Assembly (NCBI GenBank): GCA_020466095.1
Contig: CM035807.1
Location: 45,505,978-45,569,977 of the forward strand
DNA from: Chlorops oryzae
Lineage: Eukaryota > Arthropoda > Insecta > Diptera > Chloropidae
DNA length: 64,000 bases
Direction: 5' to 3'
The position numbers and the translations under genes were made by a program. This document shows, piece after piece, positions 30,949 to 42,248 of this stretch (position 1 is the stretch's first letter; each line of letters begins with the position of its first letter). The notes under the pieces are model-generated. The model had not been told where the DNA came from, ran no database searches, and saw only the letters and a list, made by a program, of their open reading frames with translations.

Positions 30949-31428
30949 TGTTTTGTGTGTGATTCTGGATGGATGTGTTTGATGTAGGTGATTGTGATGT
31001 ATGCCAATATAAAGTTTGTGCCAAGATGAAGTTTGTGCAACGATGAACTTTAGCTGATTTCCGAACGTGGACTGAAATGTAGATGTAATTTACCTTGACT
31101 CGTCAAGGAAGATTCAAGTCAAAGTAACCGAGAAAAGAGGAATAACAAGAAATCAGAATTGGTAACTTTCGAAATAAAACGCAATGATATTAAATTTTAT
31201 TAGCGTGGGAATGCTAACTTTATTTTTATACCTTTTTGATGGAGCTCCTGAAAGTAAGTGAAGAAGTAAGCCCGAACGGAAGCCGAGCTTACTTCTCGTA
31301 ACGAAACAAAGTGTTATATTTCGCCCGGTATAAGGCTAGTGTTATAGTGTACTAAAATAAGGCATTAGGAGCCTTCTCTTTCTAAGGCTTTCGATCTTTG
31401 TTTTGATCTTACTGTTCCGACCTGAACA
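30949..31428 (-). repeat. 3-prime LTR of BEL element A
   Basis: 480 bp. Read on the minus strand it starts TGTTCAGGTCGGAACAG and ends CACACAAAACA. It differs from the other LTR at roughly 18 positions. Confidence 0.92.
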
Positions 31429-31660
31429 TACCCGCCGGCCTTGCAGTATTCTGCAATAAACAAAAAATAGAAAATATTCGGCAGCAATTCCCAGAAGAAA
31501 GAGAAGGTTCCCAAGCGAAGTGCTTAACATCAGCTGCTGTATAGAAGGAATAAATAAAGAAACGTTTGCATATGGGCATTTGTATTTTAATTCAAGTAAA
31601 TCCATTTAATTATCGAAATATTTGTTTTTGTATATATGAACGGGAGTGGTAGTAATACTA

Positions 31661-32506
31661 CTACTTGGAGTAGGCACCGGAGAGTACCCGCCCAAGCACC
31701 GTGTTTTGCCCGAAAGGATCGTTCCCGTGCGCTGGGCGCACATCGCTCAGGAGGAGCTTCGGATAAAAGTCGCAACCTAATACGACGTTAACTGACGTAT
31801 GCTCAAAGAAGCCCGGATCCGCTAAAGTTAAATTGCGATACGCTTGTGCGACTGTGGGATTCATTGCCTGCGATGGTGATGCAATCTTTATTTGATCGCA
31901 AACGTGAAAAATGCCCTCGATTTTGACATTTAAATCATGTCGGGCTCGAATAGTGAGGCGGCATAGAATTTCCTTATCCACTGTTGTCGTGGATATGTGC
32001 AGATCTTTAACCGCACTGACGGTCGTGCGATTAACCGGACTACATTGGTCTACGAGCGCTCGGACAAAATGTAGATGGCTCCCCACCTGCAACCGGATCG
32101 GCGCAGTTGGCATTAATATGCCCTTTTGCTGGCAAAGGAGCTGGATTGCATGCAGTGGTCGTTCAGCTGACCTCTCTCCGAGTCGTTCATGCATGTGCAG
32201 CAAACTGTGGTGCCTTTTTCCGCAATAGCGGCAGCGGGCTGTACTTTCGCAGATGCCAGAAGAATGGCTATGCGCAAGGCATTTCGGACAATATTTCCGC
32301 AAAAGTACAGTCCGCAAACGCCTCTCGATATTCATGGCCAGAAATTTTTGGCAAAATCGCAACGCATGCACACCGCGACAGACTCGGCACGCGAACTCAG
32401 GTCTAGATCGACCCTTAGACGATGGATTTTTTGAAGTTGTTGCCGGTTGTTTGGCAGGTTTCTCGGCGACGATGGCGACGACGTTTGCGGCTGCGTTAAT
32501 CGACAT
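31661..32506 (-). CDS. Element A ORF3: zinc-knuckle plus protease-like protein, downstream of integrase
   Basis: 281 residues, open from ATG 32506 to a stop at 31661, 84 bp after the integrase stop. Residues about 30-50 are basic. A three-part cysteine array follows: CRVCRGVHALRFC, CPKCLAHSHSSGIC and CRYCGKRHHSLLH. Next is a retropepsin-like region (VGSHLHFVRALVDQCS, then VVLGCDFYPKLLL and the GRVLSG end). In BEL Pol the same order (zinc knuckles, ALLDSG protease, VFGWxxSG) precedes RT. Here the DSG motif reads DQC, so catalysis is unlikely, and the protein stops where RT would begin. It is intact although pol is not. It looks like a duplicated and remodelled Gag-PR module; the function is unknown (RNA chaperone or competitor of Gag-Pol are guesses). 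Confidence 0.75.
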   Translation of the reverse strand: MSINAAANVVAIVAEKPAKQPATTSKNPSSKGRSRPEFACRVCRGVHALRFCQKFLAMNIERRLRTVLLRKYCPKCLAHSHSSGICESTARCRYCGKRHHSLLHMHERLGERSAERPLHAIQLLCQQKGILMPTAPIRLQVGSHLHFVRALVDQCSPVNRTTVSAVKDLHISTTTVDKEILCRLTIRARHDLNVKIEGIFHVCDQIKIASPSQAMNPTVAQAYRNLTLADPGFFEHTSVNVVLGCDFYPKLLLSDVRPAHGNDPFGQNTVLGRVLSGAYSK

Positions 32507-32590
32507 TTTGTTGATTACGGAATATGCGGAATGGGCGGAATATGCGGAATCTAGGAGCGGGATGGAACAAGAAAGAGGAGAGAAGGGATG

Positions 32591-34159
32591 TTATTGAGGC
32601 GGAATGCTGACTAATTTGACGATAGGTCGTGTGACAATGCCTTTCTCCGTACGGATATCCGCCACACGAACGCGTCCGTCCCGCCCTTCGTCTACTTTTA
32701 CCACCCGACTCAAGCGCCATGACGTCACGGGTAAGTTATCGTCTTTTATTACTACGAGTGAGTCGACCATTAAATTTTCCTTTCCTTGTTTCCATTTAGT
32801 GCGTTTATGGAGTTCGGACAAATACTAAATTTTCCACCGATTACAAAATTCTTGATTAAACGCTTTCACACGCTGCCAACGATTTATAATGGATAATGGA
32901 TTTTCGTTGATACGTGGCTCAGGAGGAGCCAGTAATGGGCCACCTATTAGGAAATGTCCCGGAGTTAATGCGGCAAGATCCGACGGATTTTCGGACATTG
33001 GAGAGATGGGACGAGAATTTAAACAGGCCTCAATGCGAACAAGAACTGTTGTAAATTCTTCGAAGGTCAACTTGCATGTACCGATCACTTTTACAAAATG
33101 AGCTTTGAAACTGCGAACGCCGGCCTCCCAAAGCCCTCCCATATGAGGCGCTCCGGGGGGAATGAAATGCCACACAATTTTGTGGTGAACCTGCTGTGCA
33201 AGGACAGCATCACGTGAGGTACTGACGAACTCGGCATACAGTTGGCGAGACGCACCTACGAAATTTTTACCATTGTCGGAGTAAAGATGGCCTGGACAGC
33301 CCCGCCTTGCGACAAACCGATGGAACGACGCTAGAAAAGCTGGAGTAGAGAGGTCAAAGACTGCCTCAAGATGAATGGCCTTTGTTGCAAAACAAAGAAA
33401 AACACAAGCGTAACCTTTTGTTACAATCCTTGAACGGCCGGCTGCGCTTTTAATTTCAAAGGGGCCGGCGAAGTCAATACCAGTGTGGAGGAATGGCCTA
33501 TCCAATATCGGATGCTCAGGAGGAAGGATGCCCATCTTTTGTGACCTCAATTTGCTCTTATGTAAAATACACGCTTTACAATTGTGAATAACTGTTTTAA
33601 TTAAATTTTTCACTTTTGGAATCCAAAATTGTGTTCGAATTAATCTTAGAACGAGTGCGTTTCCACCATGAAGCGAAATTTTATGATGAAATCGCACTAG
33701 AAGTCGGGATAGCTGACAATTATAAGGAATTATAATCGGATGTCTCTCATTATATGAGAGACTAGGATTCGCAGCTAATCTGCTATTCACTCGCATCACA
33801 TCATCCCTATCGAGAAATGGATTGAGATTCAATAAAGAACTAGTGGACGCTATTGCCGTTTTATTTTTTAGGGACTCGTATTCTGTTGCATAATTTTTCC
33901 ATTGAGCTAATCGACAAAGCTGCGTTTGAATTTCCGTCGTTTCGCGCCTAGATAACGTGTCGGTAGGGGAACTGACTATGGATTTGTGCGTAGGATGAAT
34001 GTTTTTTACAAAACGGTACACATACGCCAGAACTCGGACGGCTCGAGAATAATCCGAAAATTGCTCGAGAATATCTTCCGTCACATCCAGTGTAGCAGCA
34101 TGCGTTCGAAGCGGCTTCCTTTCTTCATCCGTTTCAAAGGATAAAGTGGAGCCGCGGTG
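32591..34159 (-). pseudogene. pol: Element A integrase and C-terminal domain
   Basis: In frame with RT but separated by a stop near 34160. Contains an HHCC-type region (HHKISLHGG, CKACILHKSK), the catalytic core with Asp in GIDFAGPFEIK, Asp in LYSDNGKNFVGA and Glu in GGLWEAGVRSF, and a BEL-type C-terminus (GHFLIGGPL, INRWQRV). A stop at 32825-32827 falls just before YLSELHKRTKW. The rest (VIKDDNLPVTSWRLSRVV) closes at 32591. The first 420 residues are undamaged. The enzyme inserts cDNA into host DNA. Confidence 0.9.
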
Positions 34160-36085
34160 TCACCAGTGGGCTAAAGGTAAAGGAAGCCACGCTGGCCCAT
34201 GCCACCACAAATTGTTAACCCTTAAATCACTAGCATTCACTCCACGGCTAGCTAAATCAGCTGGATTGCATTCTGAGTCAACATGCAGCCATCTAGAGGG
34301 GCCTATGCGATGCAGAATTTTGGAAACACGATTTGCTATAAAACTTTTCCAATGACAAGGTGGTTTTTGTAGCCACGCTAAAACAATTGTAGAATCAGTC
34401 CAAAAGAATCGTTTATGTGGACCTATAGGCATGGGCAGTGAGAACGCTTGCACCATTTCTGCAAGCAGCACAGCGCCACACAACTCTAATCGAGGTAGGG
34501 ATACAGTTTTTACAGGGACGACTCGACTCTTCGCTACGAGCAGATGTGTTGTTACCCGATCTGCATTTGCTATGCGCACATATAGGGCTGCTCCGTACGC
34601 CTTTTCGGAGGCGTCACAAAAACCGTGAAGTTCGAAGTCACAATTTGGTTGAAATTCTACCCAACGCGGCACCCAAATATCATCGATATACGGAAAATTT
34701 TTTAAAAAGATTGCCCATTTTTTCACGCAAGCAGGAGGAAGGGGAGCGTCCCAATCGATCTGCGCTAGCCAGATATCTTGCATTAAGATTTTCGCAGATA
34801 CGACGATTGGAGCGAGCCAACCGGCCGGATCGAATAACTTAGCAATCTGCGACAAAATTTCCCTTTTCGTATATGACGCTTTCTCCTCTAAAGCTTTTGC
34901 ATTGAAATAGAACATATCGGCTTGAGCGTTCCACCGAATCCCGAGGGTTTTCGCGATACTGTTCTCATCGAGCGAAAGGAAATCTTCGTGAAGAAGATGA
35001 GTTTTTGGAAGGCCGGTCAACACTGTTTCAGAATTGGAAGTCGACTTTCTCAAAGCAAATCCTGCTGACTCTAAAGCTTTTTTCAACTCGTCTCGCGCTT
35101 GGATAGTAGATTCTATCGTATGACCTCCAGCTAGTACGTCATCTACATACATGGACCCTCTCAGAATATTACTAGCTAACGGCAGTGAATGTTCGACATC
35201 ATCCGCTAGCTGTAAAAGCGTTCGGATCGCGAGGTAGGGGGCGCAGTTGACACCAAATGTCACCGGCTTCAATTCGAAATCTGCGACATATTCTCCTGGG
35301 GCCTGGCGAAACAGGATTCTTTGGAATGGAGTCTGATGCGGCGCAACTAAAATTTGCCTATACATTTTTTGTATATCGGCGTTGAAGACGAATTTGAAAA
35401 ATCGCCATCTAAGGAGGAGGAGTGTCAAATCTGACTGTAATACAGGCCCAGTATGCAGCACGTCGTTAAGACTAACCAAATTATCAGACGGACTGGAGGC
35501 GTTAAATACGACCCGCACTTTCGTTGTGGTGCTCTCTTCTTTTATCACCGCGTGGTGAGGCAAATAAAAATTAGGAGTTGTATGCGAGCTTGGAACCCGT
35601 TCCATATGCCCGAGCTCTAAATATTCTTGAATGACAGAATCATATTCAATTTTGAACTTTAGGTTTTTATTTAACCGCGCATCGTTCCGTAAAAACTGCG
35701 CCAAAGCTATTTTTCTAGACGATCCTATCTTCAGATCCTGAAGAAAGCTCTCCTTAAACGGCAAAGCTACCATATAGCGACCATCACTCACTCTCTTAGT
35801 GGTACTTTTAAACAACTCTTCACAATATTGGTCTTCTTCCGACTCTATCCTCTTTTGAGGAAGATCCTCCACCTCCCAAAACCGAGTGAGCGCTTTTTCC
35901 ACCGAGCTCTGCTCGCAAAGACACACGTTCGTTTGAATCGAAAAGGATTTTTGGTGAAGAATTGGACCAGTGAAAATCCACCCGAAGACTGTTTCTTGTG
36001 CTATTAATGAACCACAAATATTCATTTTAATGTTGTCTTTCAAGAAACTTGGAAGAAGATCTGCCTCAATTAAAACGTCAATGGG
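34160..36085 (-). pseudogene. pol: Element A reverse transcriptase and RNase H
   Basis: The frame from 36043 is open for 627 residues. Entry motif ICGSLIAQETVFGW, RT blocks FYLPHHAVIKEESTTTKVRVV, FVFNADIQKMYRQI and the catalytic YVDD box (GSMYVDDVLAGGH), then KLFDPAGWLAPIVV. RNase H follows (ELHGFCDASEKAYGAALY, LPRLELCGAVLL, FFWTDSTIVLAWL, NPADLASRG). BEL/Pao polymerases have YVDD and this peptidase-A17-like linker, so the assignment is firm. The stop at 34160 separates it from integrase and the TAA at 36086 from protease; both are in frame. Confidence 0.92.
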
Positions 36086-37658
36086 TTATTTAGTAGCAAA
36101 ATTTTTATCTGCTAATGGAATATTAGGCAGACTCACGAACGAGGCTCTATCTATTGAGCACGACGGAAGGTCACCAGTTATTCTTGGCAACACTAACGCG
36201 GTAGTTTCGATCCTAACGTCAGCGAATTGAAGCGACCCTATAGAAATTCGGCATGAGTGTCGAGACATAATATTGTCGGAAGCACCGACGTCGCCAATGG
36301 CGGCACACACTGAAGTTGAAGGCAGTCGAAGTTTCCGCAGCACTTTCTCGGAAATAAATGTTCCTTCGGAACCTGAATCCAAAAGCGCCCTAGCATAAAG
36401 GACCTTGTCTTCATAGCCCAGTCTCACCATCGCCGTACCCAGCAATACTCTTGTCATCCCCGCCGTCAAACACGACTGCACTGCAGCGTTTTCGTTTTCT
36501 GTATTGGGGCCTACTTGAGCTGACAGCAATTGTTGCTGACCCACAGCGCTAGTGGACGGACCGTCGGACGTTGGATTTTTTTGATTGGATACATCCCGAT
36601 GTAAAAGCGTATGATGACGCTTGTGACAATTAAAACAACTATATTTGCTTTTGCAGTCTTTGACCGCTTGCACGCGGGAGTCGCTACGTTCACAGAGTCC
36701 GATCTGAGACTCTTTGGACGCGACGTGTTGGATTGTGGTTGGGATCCAGACTTGATATCACTAAGTGTTTCCAGCGTTTGGTAGCGACTAGTGAGAAATT
36801 TATCAAATTGCTTCCACGTTGGAAGCGTTTTTTTAGAATTTAATGATTGCTCCCATAAAGCAAGCGTAGTGTTTGGCAATCTTGTGGAGCAAAAATAGAC
36901 TAACATTGAATCCCAAGAACTAGTATCAACGCCGTGCAGGTTTAATGCGGACAAACAACTATTTACCGTACTAAGCATCGTCTTTAATGCACTACCCGAC
37001 TCCGAAGTCACAGACGCGACGCTAAACAGAATACGGTATTGCGTATTCACTAGGATACGTTTATTTTCAAAACGTTCCTTGAGCGCAGTCCACGCGGTCA
37101 AAAAACCTTCATTGGTTAGAGGAGCAGTTTTAACGATCTCCTTCGCTTCCCCTTTGGTTTTTTGATTTAAATGGAATAATTTTTCCACGGGACTCAATCG
37201 CGAATTTTTGATATAAATGGCCTCAAAAAGATCCCGGAACGACGGTCATGCCGTATAATTTCCGTCGAAGCTATCGATATCGCACGGAGGAAGCCGTACA
37301 CTTCAAGCTGGCTTGAATTAGCTTGAGCCTGAACACGGCTATCGAACGTAGTCATCCGTTCATTTATAGCAGACAGACATCTAACGTACGAATTATACGC
37401 GGTCTGATGTCTTGCCTTGACAACCGGAATGTCATAAGATTGGATCGCCCTATCTTCTCCTTCTAATTCTTCATCTTCAACGATAGATTGAAGATAGCCT
37501 TCGTATTTGGCTTTGACTACCTTCCATAAAATTTTTATTTCGTCGCCGTGAATCTCTAACGACGCTACAGAATGTGTCTCGACGTCAATTGTATTGAAAT
37601 TCGCCTCAAATTCGATTAAGTTATCAGACGCGCGAATAAAAGAATCGAAGGTCGACAT
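36086..37658 (-). pseudogene. gag-pro: Element A gag, zinc knuckle and protease
   Basis: Starts MSTFDSFIRASDNLIEFEAN at 37658. A helical Gag segment ends in a frameshift near 37200; the next frame (36511-37197) carries the DUF1759-like Gag core (SPVEKLFHLNQKTKGEA, FENKRILVNTQYRIL). A second shift near 36660 leads to KYSCFNCHKRHHTLLH (zinc knuckle) and protease ARALLDSGSEGTFISEK, which has the expected DSG active site. It ends at TAA 36086-36088, in frame with RT. Gag forms particles and the protease would cleave the polyprotein. Two shifts and one stop disable it. Confidence 0.85.
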
Positions 37659-37806
37659 ATCTAATGGCGCTTGGGTTTAATATTCGAAAGAAAGGTAAAG
37701 AACGAAAAACTTTTTGCTTCAACCCAACAAAAATTAAGAATCGAAATGCCCTTAATTTTCTGTCCTTTACTGTAGAGAAAACCAAAAGCCAATTCAAATG
37801 CTTTTG

Positions 37807-37808
<2 letters not shown>

Positions 37809-37848
<40 letters not shown>
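37809..37848. repeat. (TA)n microsatellite in element A leader
   Basis: About 20 TA units between the primer site and gag of element A. ORFs on both strands read Ile-Tyr runs across it and are not genes. The remaining leader (37849-38441) is otherwise featureless to the eye. Confidence 0.9.
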
Positions 37849-37853
<5 letters not shown>

Positions 37854-38441
37854 GTATGTATGTTGGTAATACCTTCTTAATATCTGTCGCTGCCAAAAAA
37901 AGCAAAAGAAAGGAAACGAAATCGAAAGCAGAGAACTTCGTGTATAGCTGTGATCGGAGTTTGCCCTTAAGATGCTACAAAGCAGTCTTAAGTGCACCAA
38001 ACAAAAAGAAGCTGCGCTCAAAGCGAAAAAGAGAAAACCGAAAATGAAAACGAACAACTTCTATGTAATAAGAATTGATCACCAGCTAGAAGTCACTGAC
38101 CACATACAATTCTAATAAGAATATGTATGTACGTATGTATATGCACTTTTCTATACGAACCGAAACAAAAGTCAATGTAAAGCAAACGACAAAAATTAAC
38201 ACCGGTATGCTGTTCCACCGAACGGAACCTATGTATATATGATTTTTCGGCGCGCGGGAAATTATATATAGCGAATCGATATATGTAGGTATAGAGGCGC
38301 GTGATTTAAGTAAAAAACTTCAATATAATTTTACTTATGTATTTTTGGATTAAAATTTGGATTTTGAAATTGCGCTTTTTTTCACATAAATATGCAAACG
38401 TACCTTCAGAATCAGGAACGGAATTTCTGATGGTTTTGAAA

Positions 38442-38460
38442 ATCCGGCTCGAAGGACCAA
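38442..38460 (-). other. Primer-binding site of element A, tRNA-Tyr type
   Basis: On the minus strand TGGTCCTTCGAGCCGGAT follows the 5-prime LTR by one base. It complements the 3-prime end CCGGCTCGAAGGACCA expected for insect tRNA-Tyr. Confidence 0.75.
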
Positions 38461-38940
38461 TGTTTTGTGTGTGATACTGGATGGATGTGTTTGATGTAGG
38501 TGATTGTGATGTATGCCAATATAAAGTTTGTGCCACGATGAAGTTTGTGCAAAGAAGAACTTTAGCGGATTTCCGAACTTGGACTGAAATGTAGATGTAA
38601 TTTACTTTGACTCGTCAAGGAAGATTCAAGTCAAAGTAACCGAGAAAAAAGGAATAACAAGAAATCAGAATTGGTAACTTTCGAAATAAAACGCAATGAT
38701 ATTTAATTTTATTAGCGTGGGAATGCTTACTTTATTTTTATACCTTTTTGATGGAGCTCCAGAAAGTAAGTGAGGAAGTAAGCCCGAACGGAAGCCGAGC
38801 TTACTCCTCGTAACGAATTAAAGTGTTATATTTCGCCCCGTATAAGGCTAGTGTTATAGTGTATTAAAATTAGGCATTAGGAGCCTTCTCTTTCTAAGGG
38901 TTTCGATCTTTGTTTTGATCTTACTGTTCCGACCTGAACA
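38461..38940 (-). repeat. 5-prime LTR of BEL element A
   Basis: 480 bp, the partner of 30949-31428, read from TGTTCAGGTCGG to CACACAAAACA on the minus strand. Confidence 0.92.
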
Positions 38941-38945
38941 AGCTC

Positions 38946-39654
38946 CTTGAGGGCAGTGTGAAAAAACTACCTGAAGCGAATCTACGTGTACTAATTTATC
39001 CTTTTCTAATACATGATTACTCGCATATGTTTTGTCATACAGTTGTCTTGTTTTTTCATGGTATGAATAATTACTGTTTGACGAGTGAAATACCCAGAAC
39101 TATAAATTAAGAATTCCTAAATGTGGTTTACGTAAAATAAGGGAAAACACGTGCTAAATTTAAGTTAATGCGTTCAAAATTTAATAATTTCGGAATAAAT
39201 AGTGTGTTAGATGCAAAAATTCTAAATTTAAGACAAAAATCTTTGTTTAATCTACAGCCTTTAAGCTGTTGATTTTTGAACATAAGCGTTTCGCCAATTT
39301 CAACTTCTCGATTGGGAGTTTCTCCGCTTCGAGGAAACGCGATCAAAGGAGTTGTCTTCTCAAAGGAAAGTTAACTTTGGTAGTTTCATTCTTCAATGAG
39401 GTTTTCACTTCACTGATCATTTATTGAATAATTTGGTGGCTTATATTCTAATTAATTGCAATGTAATCAATAATTTTTATAAATGCTATGAATTAGAATT
39501 TGCTAGCTTGCATGATTGGTTCCGCGAAATTGGGAATTGGGATATGCGAAAACAATAACTGATTACTCGAAGGTTTAGTGCCCTTTAATGCAAGCAAGCA
39601 AAATTTTATTATTATTTGTTTATTATTATTGACATGTCGCAACATACTGCCCTC
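38946..39654 (-). repeat. Likely LTR start and purine tract after an env fragment
   Basis: Read on the minus strand, the sequence after the env stop shows GAGGGCAGTA then TGTTGCGACATGTCAATAA, a plausible tract and LTR start (about 39644). The far end of this LTR was not found before the BEL A insertion site, and no second copy is in the window. An ORF at 39128-39346 is not accepted. Confidence 0.45.
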
Positions 39655-39709
39655 GTTGAATCATCGATTCTACAATACTTAATGATAAAGACGGCAGGCG
39701 CTTCTGTAG

Positions 39710-40657
39710 CTAGTCGAGACTCAAGACGAAGCTTTCTTGCTGGCGCGGAGCTGGTGTCAGAATTTTGAGACTTCTCCTTTTCCTGCAATAGGCAATGGCA
39801 ATGATGGTGGCTACTGCAATTGCGATAATGATAGCCACATAGTTGGTGGCGATATGGTGTACGTTGTAGCTGTTGAAGGGAACTATGGACGTTTTAGCCA
39901 GACTGTCTCGTAGGCTGCGAATTTCTTCTAGGCTGACACTATAGGTTGTGGAGTTATACGAGATCGTGGGTAGTTCCCTCGTTGAATTAGGTAGGGGTAA
40001 TGAGTGGAATCGAGCATAAGCTCTTCGTAAGGTGGTGTTGTACACGCGATGCCCGCGAATAGGCATTTGTTCGTGGTTCAACACACAGTTGCTTGGTTTC
40101 TCTAGACGATCCGCCTGACTGAGTGTAAAATGTTGTATCCCGTTGTCGCATACCAAATTCACTGGAGATGGGGAGCTTATTCCGTAGATCCATTGATTGG
40201 AATTATGTAGCTGAAACCACGTTATATTTGAGTCGATGCGTTGCAAATAACAGCTGTGCACTAACTTCTTGTCGAACAAATCCATTTCGCATTTGCCGAA
40301 CTCTGCGCTTGATGAGTGAATCGGGTGTCGCTGTAGGCTTAAATACTGGTTGTTGGGTATATTGAGACATCCGGCGAGGTCCTTGTCTACTGGGTAGAGT
40401 TCATCCTTCTGCAAGTTGATGCCGATGAATTCCGTTATTGGGTTGATCATCACCAATGCGGCATTTACGACCGCCGGAATTGGGGTTAACTGGAGCAATT
40501 CGAATTTCTCTGAGTTTATCAATGAAAGGATTAGAGAAAAGACTATTCGAGTTTGCATTATAAATGCTCGCACAGTTAAGATTTGGTAATAGGTGCGAAT
40601 GTCGGTTTCCGGAATAGGGAGTCGTAGATCATGGGCTGGCATGGGCGGCCAATGCAC
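39710..40657 (-). pseudogene. env: Retroelement envelope (F-protein-like) C-terminal fragment
   Basis: An open frame of about 300 residues on the minus strand. It has a cysteine- and Asn-rich extracellular part (several NxT/NxS sites), a late segment LEEIRSLRDSLAKTSIV and a transmembrane helix AIIIAIAVATIIAIAYC followed by RKRR and a short tail. This layout is that of insect retroelement envelopes related to baculovirus F proteins, as in roo and errantiviruses. The upstream part, including the furin and fusion region, is cut off at about 40657 where BEL element B begins. It is described only as a relic; it has no pol of its own in the window. Confidence 0.7.
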
Positions 40658-40659
40658 TC

Positions 40660-42230
40660 AAACTTCAAAAAAGGAGTGCACCATCATGCTCGCATCGCCT
40701 CGTTCCACGTTTGAGGAAGAGATTGACGCAGTGGTGCTGCCAAAATTGACGAATTGGCTTCCAGCCAAAAGGGTATCCGATTTGGATCCCCAAGAAACTT
40801 CATGGCTTGAGCTCGCCGACCCACATTTTACACGTCCGGGCCGCATCGACATGGTCATCGGCTCCAACATCATGCCAAAATTATTGCGACCTGGTGTTAA
40901 AATGCATGTAGGAGGAAGCCTCATAGCACAAAGCTCAGTGTTCGGGTGGTGTTTGAGTGGGCCTATCGCCAGCGAATCCACCGAAGCGTTTACGACGCGT
41001 GTCTCCTCCGGAGACGCCAACGAGTCGCTCCCCGAGCCGCTCAAATCGTTTTGGGAACAAGAAGTCGCTAGTTCCCCTCCACCTCTTCTAGAGGACATCT
41101 ATTGTGAAGAGCTGTATGCTCAAACCACTGTCCGAAATTGCGATGGTAGATACATTGTCCGTCTGCCATGCAAGATCGATTTTTCTAAATCCGCCCTTCG
41201 CTTAGGGTCATCATGGTTCGGAGCGCTCACGCAATACAAAAGCCTGGAGAAAAGGCTTGCGCGGCAGCCACTTATGCGTGATATCTTTAATTCAGTGTTG
41301 TCTGAATATTTAACATACGATCATATGGGGCCTTGTCCTAATTTTGAAATCATGCGTGAAAATATTTTTTTCTCTTTTTATCTTCCCCATCATGCTGTAA
41401 TGAAGCCAGAGAGTACGTCTACCAAAGTGCGCGTCGTCTTCAATGCGTCACAGAAAACCTCGTCATCCTTATCGTTGAACGATGTGCTTCATGTCGGACC
41501 GGTTCTCCAAGCGGATTTGGTCATCCTTTTTCTCAACTGGAGGCTCTATCGATTCGTGTTTAACGGCGACATAGAGAAGATGTATCGACAGATACAGGTG
41601 CATGAAGAGGATCGAACATTTCAACGCATCCTATTTCGCGAGGAAGAGACTGGACCGGTCAAGGATTACGAATTGAAAACCGTGACGTTAGGAGTCAACT
41701 GTGCTCCATATTTGGCCATTCGAACGTTTCATCAATTAGCAAACGATTCGGCGCACGAAGCTTCTCAAGCAGCATTCATTTTGAAGAATGAAACGTACGT
41801 CGACGACGTCCTATCAGGCGGCCATACACTCGAAGCGGCCTGTACAGCAAAAACGCAACTCAATCGCACGCTTGGCTCTGCGGGATTTCCGTTTAAGAAG
41901 ATGACCGCGAATCATGCCGAACTATTAAAGGATGTCGCATCTTCACACCTGCTGGATGCCGAATTTTTAAAATATAAATCTGCCAGCGACGCAAAAATGT
42001 TGGGGATCCCCTGGAATGCCATTGCTGATCGTTTTTCATACAAGTTAAGTGCTCATTCTGCCGCATCATCGACGACCAAGCGACAGATTCTGTCTGATAT
42101 CACAAAACTATTCGACCCAGCAGGATGGCTTACGCCGATCATCATCCGCGCCAAGGTTCTTATGCAACAGCTGTGGCTCGAAGGCACTGAATGGGATCAG
42201 CGGGTGTCTCATGAGGCTTTAGAACGCTGA
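40660..42230 (+). pseudogene. pol: Element B protease end and reverse transcriptase
   Basis: An open frame with the protease end (ELADPHFTRPGRIDMVIGSN, VHVGGSLIAQSSVFGWCLSG type) and RT: FYLPHHAVMKPESTSTKVRV, NGDIEKMYRQIQV and the catalytic YVDD (NETYVDDVLSGGH), then KLFDPAGWLTPII. The frame ends at TGA 42228-42230, but the RNase H start is in the same frame beyond it, so this is a nonsense codon. The upstream 60 codons of the ORF (from 40593) are foreign sequence. Confidence 0.9.
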
Positions 42231-42248
42231 AACGCTTTCGTCATTGAT

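Larger units (their letters stand above)
30949..38940 (-). mobile_element. BEL/Pao retrotransposon, element A
   Basis: An 8-kb insertion read on the minus strand. It has 480-bp LTRs (5-prime 38461-38940, 3-prime 30949-31428) and a perfect 5-bp duplication AGCTC (30944-30948 and 38941-38945). The primer site complements tRNA-Tyr. Order: leader, gag, protease-RT-RNase H-integrase, then an extra ORF (31661-32506) where an envelope gene would sit. It lies within the large cadherin intron, antisense to nothing and in the sense orientation of the host gene. LTR divergence is about 4 percent by eye. Pol is open except for three nonsense codons. Confidence 0.93.

Noticed and set aside
31911..32597. 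Four plus-strand ORFs of 80-114 residues
   Set aside because: Antisense of BEL A ORF3, which has the zinc-knuckle motifs on the minus strand.
37664..38057. ORFs containing Ile-Tyr runs on both strands
   Set aside because: They read a (TA)n microsatellite in the BEL A leader.
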